Below, piece by piece: positions 1 through 5,327 of a stretch of DNA of 5,327 nt (its first letter is position 1; every line of letters starts with the position of its first letter). Under the pieces are notes generated by a model, which saw only the letters and a program-made list of their open reading frames with translations, had not been told where the DNA came from and did not search any database. The translations under genes were made by a program, and so were the position numbers. The stretch is from Opitutaceae bacterium (GTDB lineage: Bacteria > Verrucomicrobiota > Verrucomicrobiae > Opitutales > Opitutaceae), in assembly GCA_031266495.1 (NCBI GenBank), contig JAISAX010000857.1, positions 1 to 5,327 on the forward strand, written 5' to 3'.

Positions 1-1205
1 ACGGGGCGGTGCATTTTGCGGATACGACCCGGACCGATCTGGAAGGCGGCATCATGGTCCGCGCCTCGCTGGACAAGGATGCGCCGTATGTGGCGCTGAC
101 GCGCAACCGTTCTTCCGGCTGGTTTGTGCGCTATCGGGTAGCAAGGGGAGGGGGAGTTATCAGCGCGGGCATTGCGAGCGGGACACCGCTCGATTATGTC
201 AATTTTGCGGTGCGGCGCGTGGGGACGATCGTGTCCCTTTATGCGCAGACCAGGGCGGGCGAAATGCGCAAGGTCGCCGATTGCCCGGTAATTTTTGCCG
301 AAGACGAGGCGTTTGTCGGCTACGTGGCATGGGGAACATCGGCCGCCGCTCCCGGCGTGCTCGGATTCACCACCGGTATTTTGAATCAGGATACCGAATC
401 CGGTGGCATGCCGGATGATTCATCGCTGGCCACCTTTGATTCCGTCAAATGGATGAACGAATGGGATGGTCTGGCTGCCCCCGATTCATTGTCAGCCACA
501 ACAACGCGCACTCCGGCGTTGAGCGAACTGACCGGAGCCGGGGCCTCCGTCAATCTCGTCGCAAAAATCGCCGGGGTGGAAAACTATTCGAAGAGCGGTC
601 CCTGGTTCATGGATACCGGTTTCAGTCGTGCCGCCATTGCGCAGGAGCGGCGTGGCGGATTGACATGGGCGGTGTCCACGGCGGCGGACGGGATGTTTTT
701 ATTGGAGCTTTCCTTGCAGGAGGCGCTTGCGGGCAAGGAGACGCCTTCGGCCTTCCGTATTAAATTTTTTGTGGACGGCCAGTATCTTGGCACGCGGACC
801 ATCACTCCGCCGACCGGAGGCGTGGCGGCATCCGGCCTGTGGTTCACGCCCTGGTTGAAAAAAGGAATCCACACCCTCCATGCGTTTTGGGACGGGTCGC
901 GCACCGAGCCTCGCTTGCGGATCAATTCCGTATCGTTGCACGCGATACAAGGGATCGACGAGGATGGCAATGGCGTGGCCGACTGGATTGACCGCCGCCT
1001 GCATACGTTCAACAGCGTGGATGTGGCCGCGGATGAGAACGGCGTTGTCACCTCCCCGGTTTCGCCACTGCCTCTGGAAGGCCGCGCCCGCTGGCCCGGT
1101 CTTGTGAAACTGGATACACGGAGCCGGGGCCGGAACAGAGGCGGTGAGTGTATCGCCGGGCGCGGGTTATCGCTGGTTTGCCGAGGTGCCGCTGGTCCGG
1201 GGTGA
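1..1205 (+). CDS. First reading segment of the broken gene: ConA-like and CBM-like domains, 5' partial
   Basis: This frame is open from the window edge to a TGA at 1203-1205. A GTG at 9-11 could serve as a start, but the codons before it are open and the protein begins mid-domain, so the start is almost certainly upstream. The first about 130 residues (GIMVRASLDKDAPYVAL, then FVRYRV, then VRRVGTIVSLYAQ, then FVGYVAWG) follow the strand order of DUF1349 or LamG-like sandwiches often attached to bacterial secreted proteins. A second sandwich with WMNEWDGL, WFMDTGFS, FFVDGQYLGTRTI and GIHTLHAFWDGS follows. The loop DEDGNGVADWID (957-992) comes next. Residues read after about 1130 (Arg/Gly/Cys-rich, SRGRNRGGECIAGRG) no longer look like the same protein, which marks this tail as out of frame. 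Confidence 0.7.
   Translation, partial: GAVHFADTTRTDLEGGIMVRASLDKDAPYVALTRNRSSGWFVRYRVARGGGVISAGIASGTPLDYVNFAVRRVGTIVSLYAQTRAGEMRKVADCPVIFAEDEAFVGYVAWGTSAAAPGVLGFTTGILNQDTESGGMPDDSSLATFDSVKWMNEWDGLAAPDSLSATTTRTPALSELTGAGASVNLVAKIAGVENYSKSGPWFMDTGFSRAAIAQERRGGLTWAVSTAADGMFLLELSLQEALAGKETPSAFRIKFFVDGQYLGTRTITPPTGGVAASGLWFTPWLKKGIHTLHAFWDGSRTEPRLRINSVSLHAIQGIDEDGNGVADWIDRRLHTFNSVDVAADENGVVTSPVSPLPLEGRARWPGLVKLDTRSRGRNRGGECIAGRGLSLVCRGAAGPG
957..992 (+). other. EF-hand-like calcium-binding loop in the first gene
   Basis: The twelve residues DEDGNGVADWID match the Ca-binding loop pattern with acidic or amide side chains at loop positions 1 (D), 3 (D), 5 (N), 9 (D) and 12 (D), and glycine at position 6. 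It lies between the CBM-like sandwich and the next beta-rich region, where such single loops often act as structural linkers in secreted proteins. Calcium binding is inferred from the pattern. The third gene carries the same loop type many times. Confidence 0.7.
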
Positions 1206-1407
1206 CGATGTTGCCGTCTCCTGGTCCGGAGAGAATGGCGCGGTTGCCCGGGATTTTGCAGTTCGCTGGACTCCGCACAATGTCATGGAGGGCGGCATGT
1301 TGCACTTGCGCGCCGGTGCGAGTTTGCTTGTCGCCGTTGGCGCGTCCGGGGGGGGGGGAGGGGCAGGTCGCCAGCCTTGCCCGGGAGGGAGTTCCGGTGG
1401 CGCTTGA
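1108..1407 (+). other. Middle reading segment of the broken gene
   Basis: This frame is open from just after a TGA at 1105-1107 to a TGA at 1405-1407. Between about 1120 and 1350 it gives a convincing beta-rich sequence (AGYRWFAEVPLV, DDVAVSWSGENG, FAVRWTPHNV, MLHLRAGASLLVAVGAS) that continues the style of the segment before it. After the G run it degenerates into Gly/Pro/Ser/Cys residues and stops, while the next frame takes over sensibly. The GTG at 1144 is a formal start codon but lies inside the domain, and no ribosome-binding site precedes it. It is best read as the centre of the same gene, joined to its flanks by two frame changes. Confidence 0.65.
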
Positions 1408-2062
1408 TCCTGTCGGCAATGTTGCCGAACTGGCATTTCCAACGGAGGGGGTTTTTCAGCTTGCCGGCACATTGACCGGAGGGCAGGGGCAGGAGGGCAC
1501 GCAACAGGCGACAACGACGGTGCGGGTATATTCCGCCGGGTTGCCCTTCATGCCCAGCCTCATCCTGCGCGAGCGGATCATGACCAGGCCTGCGCTCGCT
1601 TCCGGTGTGGTGCTGGATGCCGACCCGCGTCTCGGCCTTCTTCCCATGCCCGGCAACACGACGCAAATCGCATGGCAGACGGATGACAACGTCATGCACC
1701 ACGTCGTTGCCCGTGGCGGTGAAGGTGGTCCGGTTCTCGCCGTCGCCGAGGCGCCCGGCACTGCCGTCCATGCCACCATCGACACCTACACCAATCTCAT
1801 CCAGACTCTCCCTGATGGTACCCGTGAAGTGGAGACGCTGGTGATTCTCAGTCCCGTGCGCCCGGAGCATTCGGTGAAGGTTGAGGTAATCGTGGCGGGT
1901 GTCGTTCTGGACGATGGCACACGTGCGCGAACGCTCGCGCCGGAGGATTTTGACGAGCTTGGCATGGCCCGCGTCCGTTTCCTGATGCCGCCCGGCACCA
2001 CCACGTCCAGTTGTCACCGCACTCATCTCACCTGGCGCGGCAACGTCATCGGCACCCGGTAA
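1148..2062 (+). CDS. Third reading segment of the broken gene: C-terminal beta-rich region
   Basis: The frame is open from 1148, but only the part after the G run (from about 1359) looks genuine: EGQVASLAREGVPVALDPVG, AELAFPTEGVFQLAGTL, TTTVRVYSAGL, VMHHVVARGGEGG, TYTNLIQTLPDGT, VKVEVIVAGVVL and a C-terminus ending THLTWRGNVIGTR. The first about 67 codons are Arg/Cys-rich shadow of the middle segment. The true piece therefore encodes about 234 residues of beta-sandwich sequence, possibly Ig-like or cadherin-like, with no family I can name firmly. There is no PEP-CTERM, LPXTG or Por-type sorting signal at the C-terminus. It ends 7 bases before the next gene. Confidence 0.65.
   Translation: MYRRARVIAGLPRCRWSGVTMLPSPGPERMARLPGILQFAGLRTMSWRAACCTCAPVRVCLSPLARPGGGEGQVASLAREGVPVALDPVGNVAELAFPTEGVFQLAGTLTGGQGQEGTQQATTTVRVYSAGLPFMPSLILRERIMTRPALASGVVLDADPRLGLLPMPGNTTQIAWQTDDNVMHHVVARGGEGGPVLAVAEAPGTAVHATIDTYTNLIQTLPDGTREVETLVILSPVRPEHSVKVEVIVAGVVLDDGTRARTLAPEDFDELGMARVRFLMPPGTTTSSCHRTHLTWRGNVIGTR
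1348..1358 (+). repeat. 11-G homopolymer at a frame switch
   Basis: Eleven uninterrupted G residues follow GCGTCC and precede AGGGGCAGG. The coding frame upstream of the tract matches the best frame downstream only if the tract has one fewer G (10, or 7 or 13). With ten G residues the junction reads ASGGGEGQVASL. Long G runs are prone to slippage during replication and transcription, and they are also a typical site of sequencing or assembly error. The sequence alone cannot separate these. Confidence 0.9.
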
Positions 2063-2069
2063 ACGCGGC

Positions 2070-2984
2070 ATGAAATCAACACGCACAACCAGCCGCCGTT
2101 TTCAGGCCGGAATCGCCATCGGGTTGGTGGCGCTGGTGGCGTTGGCGTTCGTTGGCGCATGGTGGTGGCGGCAGTCCGGGGTACGCCCGACCGTGAAAGA
2201 CGAGCCTGCCCGTCCGGTGCATTCGCATTCAGGTCATCCTGGAAAAGATGTTTCCGTCGATGCCAAGCCGGAGAAACCGCAAAGGCTTGCCGCATGGCAA
2301 ACGTTCGCTGCTTCCCATTCGATCCTCCCGGTGGTGACGGACAACGAATGGCCGTATCCGGAACGCCATGCGGCGGTCAACGAACTGGCCGCTGTTCCCC
2401 TGACTCCGGAGTTGCTGGACGCGTGTTTTGACTATCTGCGTTCCCCTGTTCCTCAAAAGGAAGAGGATGCCGTATTCGAAAGGGCTGTCCGCAACGATAT
2501 GCTCAACGTGCTGCGCACGCGAACCCTCGAAACACTGGAGCTTGTCCCTGTGTTGATCGGGCAAGCGGCGGATCCGGCGCAGGATACCGCCTTGCGCGAT
2601 TACGCCTTGCAGCACCTCTCGTCGTGGGCGCCCCGGCTTCCGGAAAAGGAACAGCAGATGGCGGTCGATGCGCTGCGGGAAACGCTTATGTCCACCGAAC
2701 TCTCGTATGCCGGCACGGCCTTGCTCGGCCTGCATGACATGTCCACCCGGGCAACCCGCATGGTTCCTGTTCCGGACGTGGACTTGCCCGCCGAAGCCAT
2801 CCGTATCGCAACCGATGAGGCAACGGGACTGCATTCCCGCATCGGTGCTCTGGCCCTGTGCAACCAGATGCAGGTCCGCGACGAAAAACTCGCCGCCCTC
2901 GCCCGAAACTGGACAACCAACAAAACCCTGCCCGAACCCGCACGCCGCGCTGCAACCGCTTATCTGTCAACCCGAAACCATTAA
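2070..2984 (+). CDS. Membrane-anchored HEAT-like helical protein, hypothetical
   Basis: This is an intact 304-residue gene. The N-terminus is basic (K2, R5, R9, R10) and is followed by a hydrophobic segment at about residues 13-33 ending in three tryptophans, so one membrane anchor with the rest exported is predicted. No lipobox cysteine is present. A Pro/Lys/His linker (H51, H53, H56) leads to a helical region from about residue 70 to the end. Helix pairs such as LRDYALQHLSSW (175-186) and the final ARRAATAYLSTR look like degenerate HEAT or TPR-like repeats, which usually make protein contacts rather than catalyse reactions. The ATG lies 7 bases after the previous stop, with no Shine-Dalgarno site, which suggests co-transcription and perhaps coupled translation. 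It might hold or help assemble the two neighbouring secreted proteins, but this comes from position only. No named family is recognised. Confidence 0.8.
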   Translation: MKSTRTTSRRFQAGIAIGLVALVALAFVGAWWWRQSGVRPTVKDEPARPVHSHSGHPGKDVSVDAKPEKPQRLAAWQTFAASHSILPVVTDNEWPYPERHAAVNELAAVPLTPELLDACFDYLRSPVPQKEEDAVFERAVRNDMLNVLRTRTLETLELVPVLIGQAADPAQDTALRDYALQHLSSWAPRLPEKEQQMAVDALRETLMSTELSYAGTALLGLHDMSTRATRMVPVPDVDLPAEAIRIATDEATGLHSRIGALALCNQMQVRDEKLAALARNWTTNKTLPEPARRAATAYLSTRNH

Positions 2985-3042
2985 CGCCTTCTCCCTGCGC
3001 TCCCCCCCCCCCTCTCTCTCTCTCTCTCTCTTCCAGCTTACA
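2985..3042 (+). promoter_or_regulatory. Short pyrimidine-rich leader upstream of the third gene
   Basis: The 58-base gap has no purine-rich Shine-Dalgarno motif, no hairpin followed by T residues and no recognisable -35/-10 pair. It consists mostly of the simple-sequence pyrimidine tract. Any transcript would carry a C/U-rich, probably unstructured leader ending 8 bases before the ATG. Such leaders can be bound by ribosomal protein S1 in bacteria, so S1-assisted initiation without Shine-Dalgarno pairing is a reasonable inference. Lack of a terminator leaves read-through from the second gene likely. Confidence 0.4.
3000..3034 (+). repeat. 35-base homopyrimidine tract: C11 followed by (TC)9
   Basis: From 3000 to 3034 every base is C or T. 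The tract contains eleven C residues at 3002-3012 and nine TC dinucleotides at 3013-3030. It spans about -43 to -9 relative to the third gene's ATG. Both parts are slippage-prone simple repeats. Length changes would alter leader length or promoter-to-start spacing but would not change the reading frame of the third gene, since its start lies downstream. Homopurine-homopyrimidine tracts of this type can also adopt triplex (H-DNA) structure. Confidence 0.92.
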
Positions 3043-5327
3043 ATGAGACATCCCTTCCTGTTATCGTTCGTTTTCTTCCTGGTCGCATCCGGCCTGTATG
3101 GTGATTCCAATAACAATCCGCCAATCGGGGAACGATGCGAGCCTCCACACTCCAACATCGAAAATTATCAGGCGGGAGTGATTTCAGCAAATGTTCCAGC
3201 TAACATATTCGTAGAAGAGGGAAACACGATTGATATACTAGTCAATTATCAATCCAGGGACGGAACGATCGATATTATAGACATCCAGTGCGATAATCCA
3301 TTCACTATAAAGGCAATTGTCCGTGGAGTATTCAAAGATGGATCAACTTCAATATATGACAGTATCTCATTTACGGCGCCAGATGTCCGACCTAACGGTG
3401 GGGTTGTTATGCTTCCCGTTCCTAAACCTGAAATCACATATAAGATACTTGATCAGACCGCACAATCTGTCGTTGCACCCAGTTATTTCGTTCAAGGAAA
3501 CGATCCCCGACCTGTATCACATACCAGTAATTTGGGAGAAAAAATGATCAGGATGACTATTTTGCAAAAAGGCATCGATCCTCGCGGCAACCGGGATTCA
3601 GAAGGCTGGGAACCCAACTCTGCCCTTGCTGGCGGAGACAGTGACAACGATGGCCTCGACGACGCTTGGGAAATCCATTACTTTGGAAACCTGGACCAAG
3701 GTTCTTGGGATGATCCTGACGAAGATGGTCTCCCCAATGTAGTGGAGGCCAATCGTGGATTTAATCCGACGATCAAGACGACGTTGATGCCCCTTTATAT
3801 AAAGGAGATCTCTCGCTATATTTCAATCGATAATCCAAATAACCTCGACATTATACACTATACTTTGGATGGAGCCGAACCAACGCTTGAAAGCCCGGCT
3901 TACTTTCCGGGTAACTATTTTCCGCTGGGCTCACAGGGCGAGATCACCGTACGCGCTGTTCTTTTTGTTGGCGTTAAATCCGTGCTCCGGCAATCGCAAC
4001 TCTTTAAAACAGAAGCTCCTGCCAATGCTCAGGGCGTCAATAACTCTGCACATTGGCCCCAACCAGGTATTATCTTTCGTGGCCCTTTCGGTTATGTAAC
4101 GTCAGATTCTCCCGTTGATACAGGTAGTACTAATGAGGATTCCCTTTTTTATGGTACTCCTTCTGCTGTCGTTCCAGGACCAGGCAAAACATGGGTACCT
4201 GAAGGAGGCTTTTGGCACGCATATGCCGCAGGTGCCCGTCATTTGTGGGAACCGACCTCTCATGTTCTTGGATGGTTGAAATACAGCAGGAAAAGTCATT
4301 ATTATCGATGGAATTTTACAGTCAAAGGAGAGTATTATCATGGTTCCGGGTATTCTTATATTTATTTTGGTGATGTTGGATATCCTACTGATGAAGGCAT
4401 TGTGCCTGCGAATGACTCTCGTATCTGGTACAATATTGAGATTCTCACTCCCGACTATGAAAAAGATACCGACGGCGATGGAATTCTGGACACAGCTGAA
4501 ATCGTTTACAGCAAAACAGACCCCAACAATCCCGATACCGACGGCGATGGACTCTCCGATCTTTTAGAAGCTACACACTGGTTCTTCGATCCTAACAATC
4601 CCAACGATGCGTCAGGCGATTTTGACGGCGACGGCCTGACCAATGGCGAGGAAATCCTGGCGGGCACCGATATGTTTGCCAGTGACTTCGACTCCGACCG
4701 CGATGGTCTCAGCGACGAGGACGAAATCAATCTCTACGGCACCGACCCGCACAACCCTGATACGGATGGCGACGGCATTCCCGATGTCTATGAAATCTCC
4801 GTCGGCACCGATCCGCTTGTGGCCAAACAGGAGCTGATCTCGATTGATTTCCAGCGCAGCATGCGTATTGGCAGGCAGGATACCGATGGCGACTGGGTGC
4901 CAGACGATTACGAGGATCGCTATTCGCATATCATGGACCCGCTGGTGGACGATGGCGACAAGGACGGCGATGGAGACGGCGTCACCAACTGGGAGGAATG
5001 GGCGGGCGGTTACAAGCCTGACGACATGGATACGGATGGCGACGGCATGCCAGACGGCTGGGAAAACGAACACAACCTTGACCCCAACAACCCGGCTGAC
5101 GCCCTGCTCGACGCGGACGGCGATGGCCTGATCAACCTCCTCGAATACCAGTTCGGTTCCAACCCTCGCAAAGCCGACAGCGATGACGATGGATTGAGCG
5201 ATTTGCAGGAAGTGTATTGGGGGACCAACCCGGCTGTTTTTGATTCCGACCAGCCCAGCCACTTCCGTTCCGGACTGTCGCATTACTGGCAGATGCAGGA
5301 CGATGGCACGGACACGGATGGGGACGG
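3043..5327 (+). CDS. Large secreted protein with chitobiase-type repeat and thrombospondin type 3-like Ca-binding repeats, 3' partial
   Basis: The frame from this ATG has no stop up to the window end (761 full codons), so the C-terminus is missing. Residues 1-20 form a signal peptide: MRHP, then a hydrophobic core FLLSFVFFLVASGLYG, with cleavage likely near 17-20. This supports the start although no Shine-Dalgarno site is present. Residues 21 to about 195 are beta-rich and not recognised. Residues 199-235 hold two Ca-binding loops. Residues about 263-325 resemble the chitobiase/beta-hexosaminidase C-terminal repeat. Residues about 326-470 are rich in Trp, Tyr and His and match nothing I know. 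From 475 on there is an array of DxDxDG loops. No catalytic domain is visible in this part. The protein is probably exported and stiffened by calcium, perhaps as a surface adhesin, glycan-binding protein or envelope structure. GC is low in the unrecognised regions (lines near 35%) and about 60% in the array. Confidence 0.88.
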   Translation, partial: MRHPFLLSFVFFLVASGLYGDSNNNPPIGERCEPPHSNIENYQAGVISANVPANIFVEEGNTIDILVNYQSRDGTIDIIDIQCDNPFTIKAIVRGVFKDGSTSIYDSISFTAPDVRPNGGVVMLPVPKPEITYKILDQTAQSVVAPSYFVQGNDPRPVSHTSNLGEKMIRMTILQKGIDPRGNRDSEGWEPNSALAGGDSDNDGLDDAWEIHYFGNLDQGSWDDPDEDGLPNVVEANRGFNPTIKTTLMPLYIKEISRYISIDNPNNLDIIHYTLDGAEPTLESPAYFPGNYFPLGSQGEITVRAVLFVGVKSVLRQSQLFKTEAPANAQGVNNSAHWPQPGIIFRGPFGYVTSDSPVDTGSTNEDSLFYGTPSAVVPGPGKTWVPEGGFWHAYAAGARHLWEPTSHVLGWLKYSRKSHYYRWNFTVKGEYYHGSGYSYIYFGDVGYPTDEGIVPANDSRIWYNIEILTPDYEKDTDGDGILDTAEIVYSKTDPNNPDTDGDGLSDLLEATHWFFDPNNPNDASGDFDGDGLTNGEEILAGTDMFASDFDSDRDGLSDEDEINLYGTDPHNPDTDGDGIPDVYEISVGTDPLVAKQELISIDFQRSMRIGRQDTDGDWVPDDYEDRYSHIMDPLVDDGDKDGDGDGVTNWEEWAGGYKPDDMDTDGDGMPDGWENEHNLDPNNPADALLDADGDGLINLLEYQFGSNPRKADSDDDGLSDLQEVYWGTNPAVFDSDQPSHFRSGLSHYWQMQDDGTDTDGD
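3637..3747 (+). other. First Ca-binding loop pair of the third gene
   Basis: Two loops, DSDNDGLDDAWE (residues 199-210) and DPDEDGLPNVVE (224-235), flank the motif IHYFGNLDQGSWD. This 'DGLxDxWE...YFGxL...DEDGLxNxxE' unit is common in secreted proteins of Verrucomicrobiota and Planctomycetota as I know them. Both loops keep the ligand positions 1, 3, 5, 9 and 12. The pair stands about 240 residues before the main loop array. Confidence 0.78.
3829..4017 (+). other. Chitobiase/beta-hexosaminidase C-terminal-type repeat
   Basis: The residues HYTLDGAEPTLESPAYFPG (about 272-290), followed by GEITVRAVLFVG (299-310), match the usual pattern of this small sandwich: 'YTLDGxxPTxxSPxY' then 'xxTVRAxxxxxG'. 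In known proteins it is an accessory, Fn3-associated module found beside glycan-active or glycan-binding domains. Here it sits between the first loop pair and an unrecognised aromatic-rich region. Its presence supports an extracellular, carbohydrate-related setting but is not proof of enzyme activity. Confidence 0.7.
4465..5327 (+). repeat. Array of thrombospondin type 3-like calcium-binding loops (ten complete plus one cut by the window end)
   Basis: Loops of pattern DxDxDGxx[DN]xxE begin at residues 475, 498, 526, 550, 573, 613, 641, 663, 690, 712 and 757; the last is cut off. Spacing is mostly 22-24 or 27-28 residues, with two longer steps of 40 and 45 where beta-like inserts occur. Linkers carry [GKS][TS][DN]P motifs (SKTDPNNP, YGTDPHNP, FGSNPRK, WGTNPAV), as expected for thrombospondin type 3 or OmpA-associated Ca-binding repeats. 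Short DNA repeats accompany this: GATACCGACGGCGATGGA occurs at 4465 and 4534, and GATACGGATGGCGACGGCAT at 4759 and 5029. The loop at 613 has Trp instead of Gly at loop position 6. Each loop is predicted to bind one calcium ion. Confidence 0.88.

Larger units (their letters stand above)
1..2062 (+). pseudogene. Secreted-type multidomain beta-sandwich protein, 5' partial, interrupted by two apparent +1 frameshifts
   Basis: Taken as one gene, this stretch would encode about 686 residues up to the TAA at 2060-2062. The reading frame is already open at the window edge, so the true start lies upstream. Protein-like sequence follows the frame of position 3 until about 1117-1135, then the next frame until the G run at 1348-1358, then the third frame to the end. 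Sequence on both sides of each switch has the same composition and beta-strand character, and neither downstream piece has its own convincing start. In order the parts are a concanavalin-type sandwich (about 3-405), a second sandwich resembling a carbohydrate-binding module (about 420-945), an EF-hand-like loop (957-992), and further beta-rich segments ending in THLTWRGNVIGTR. Domain assignments rest on sequence style only. The breaks could be real mutations or sequencing errors. Function is unknown; surface or polysaccharide binding is a guess. Confidence 0.72.

Noticed and set aside
1105..1407. Programmed ribosomal frameshifting as an explanation for the frame changes in the first gene
   Set aside because: No classic slippery heptamer with a downstream pseudoknot was seen, and two +1-type changes about 230 bases apart would be needed. 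Mutation or sequence error is simpler.
1283..2086. A 267-codon open frame on the minus strand
   Set aside because: The predicted protein is Arg/His/Gly-rich with no domain pattern, in a GC-rich area where antisense stops are scarce. The plus-strand frames give coherent beta-sandwich sequence.
2229..2834. A 201-codon open frame on the minus strand opposite the second gene
   Set aside because: It is Arg/Cys/His-rich with no recognisable motif and lies wholly inside an intact, plausible plus-strand gene.
2985..3042. A rho-independent terminator between the second and third genes
   Set aside because: No GC-rich inverted repeat is present; the T and C bases belong to a simple repeat rather than a U-tract after a stem.
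2858..3046. A small plus-strand frame ending in TGA that overlaps the ATG of the third gene and encodes Pro-rich then Leu-Ser repeats through the CT tract
   Set aside because: It is a shifted reading of the second gene's end plus the simple repeat. The ATGA overlap is a coincidence, since no start signal or protein-like sequence supports it.
3792..3805. A perfect 14-base palindrome, CCTTTATATAAAGG
   Set aside because: It lies inside the coding frame of the third gene in an AT-rich stretch, with no second copy seen. It may be chance; no operator role can be supported.
4612..5283. A 223-codon open frame on the minus strand, rich in Val, Ile and Ala
   Set aside because: It is the complement of the Asp/Gly-rich loop array. 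GAC/GAT codons read backwards give Val and Ile codons and few stops. The plus-strand frame has a clear repeat pattern and a signal peptide.

Overview
The window holds three genes, all on the + strand and closely spaced. The predicted products are large secreted or envelope proteins with calcium-binding loops. The style (long multidomain secreted proteins, many DxDxDGxxDxxE loops, a chitobiase-type repeat, starts without Shine-Dalgarno sites, hand-counted GC near 58-63% in several lines) fits a Verrucomicrobiota-type bacterium, possibly Opitutales. This is an inference from style; no marker gene is present. No RNA gene, transposase, CRISPR array, clear promoter or terminator was seen.

Positions 1-2062 carry the 3' part of one long secreted-type beta-sandwich protein, cut off at the window's 5' edge. 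Its coding potential moves twice to the next frame. The first move is between about 1105 and 1205, most likely near 1117-1135. The second is at an 11-G run (1348-1358). Each move is what one extra base would cause. The gene is therefore a pseudogene, an allele affected by sequence errors, or, at the G run only, a slippage-prone locus. It carries one EF-hand-like loop.

Positions 2070-2984 encode an intact 304-residue protein with one N-terminal membrane anchor, a His-containing linker and an all-helical, HEAT-like exported domain. It starts 7 bases after the stop of gene 1.

Positions 2985-3042 are a short gap filled mostly by an unbroken 35-base pyrimidine tract (11 C followed by nine TC units). 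It lies just upstream of the third gene, whose start has no Shine-Dalgarno site.

Positions 3043-5327 hold the 5' part (761 full codons) of a large secreted protein that runs off the window. It has a signal peptide, an unrecognised N-terminal region, a first pair of Ca-binding loops, a chitobiase C-terminal-type repeat, an aromatic-rich unrecognised region, then an array of at least ten more thrombospondin type 3-like loops. GC varies strongly along the gene, with AT-rich lines in the unrecognised regions and GC-rich lines in the loop regions.

The three genes could form one transcription unit, since the gaps are 7 and 58 bases with no terminator between them. A surface role (adhesion, polysaccharide binding or cell-envelope structure) is plausible but not shown. 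The most notable signals are the two simple-sequence tracts, each with an 11-base G/C homopolymer, one inside a surface-protein gene and one directly upstream of another.
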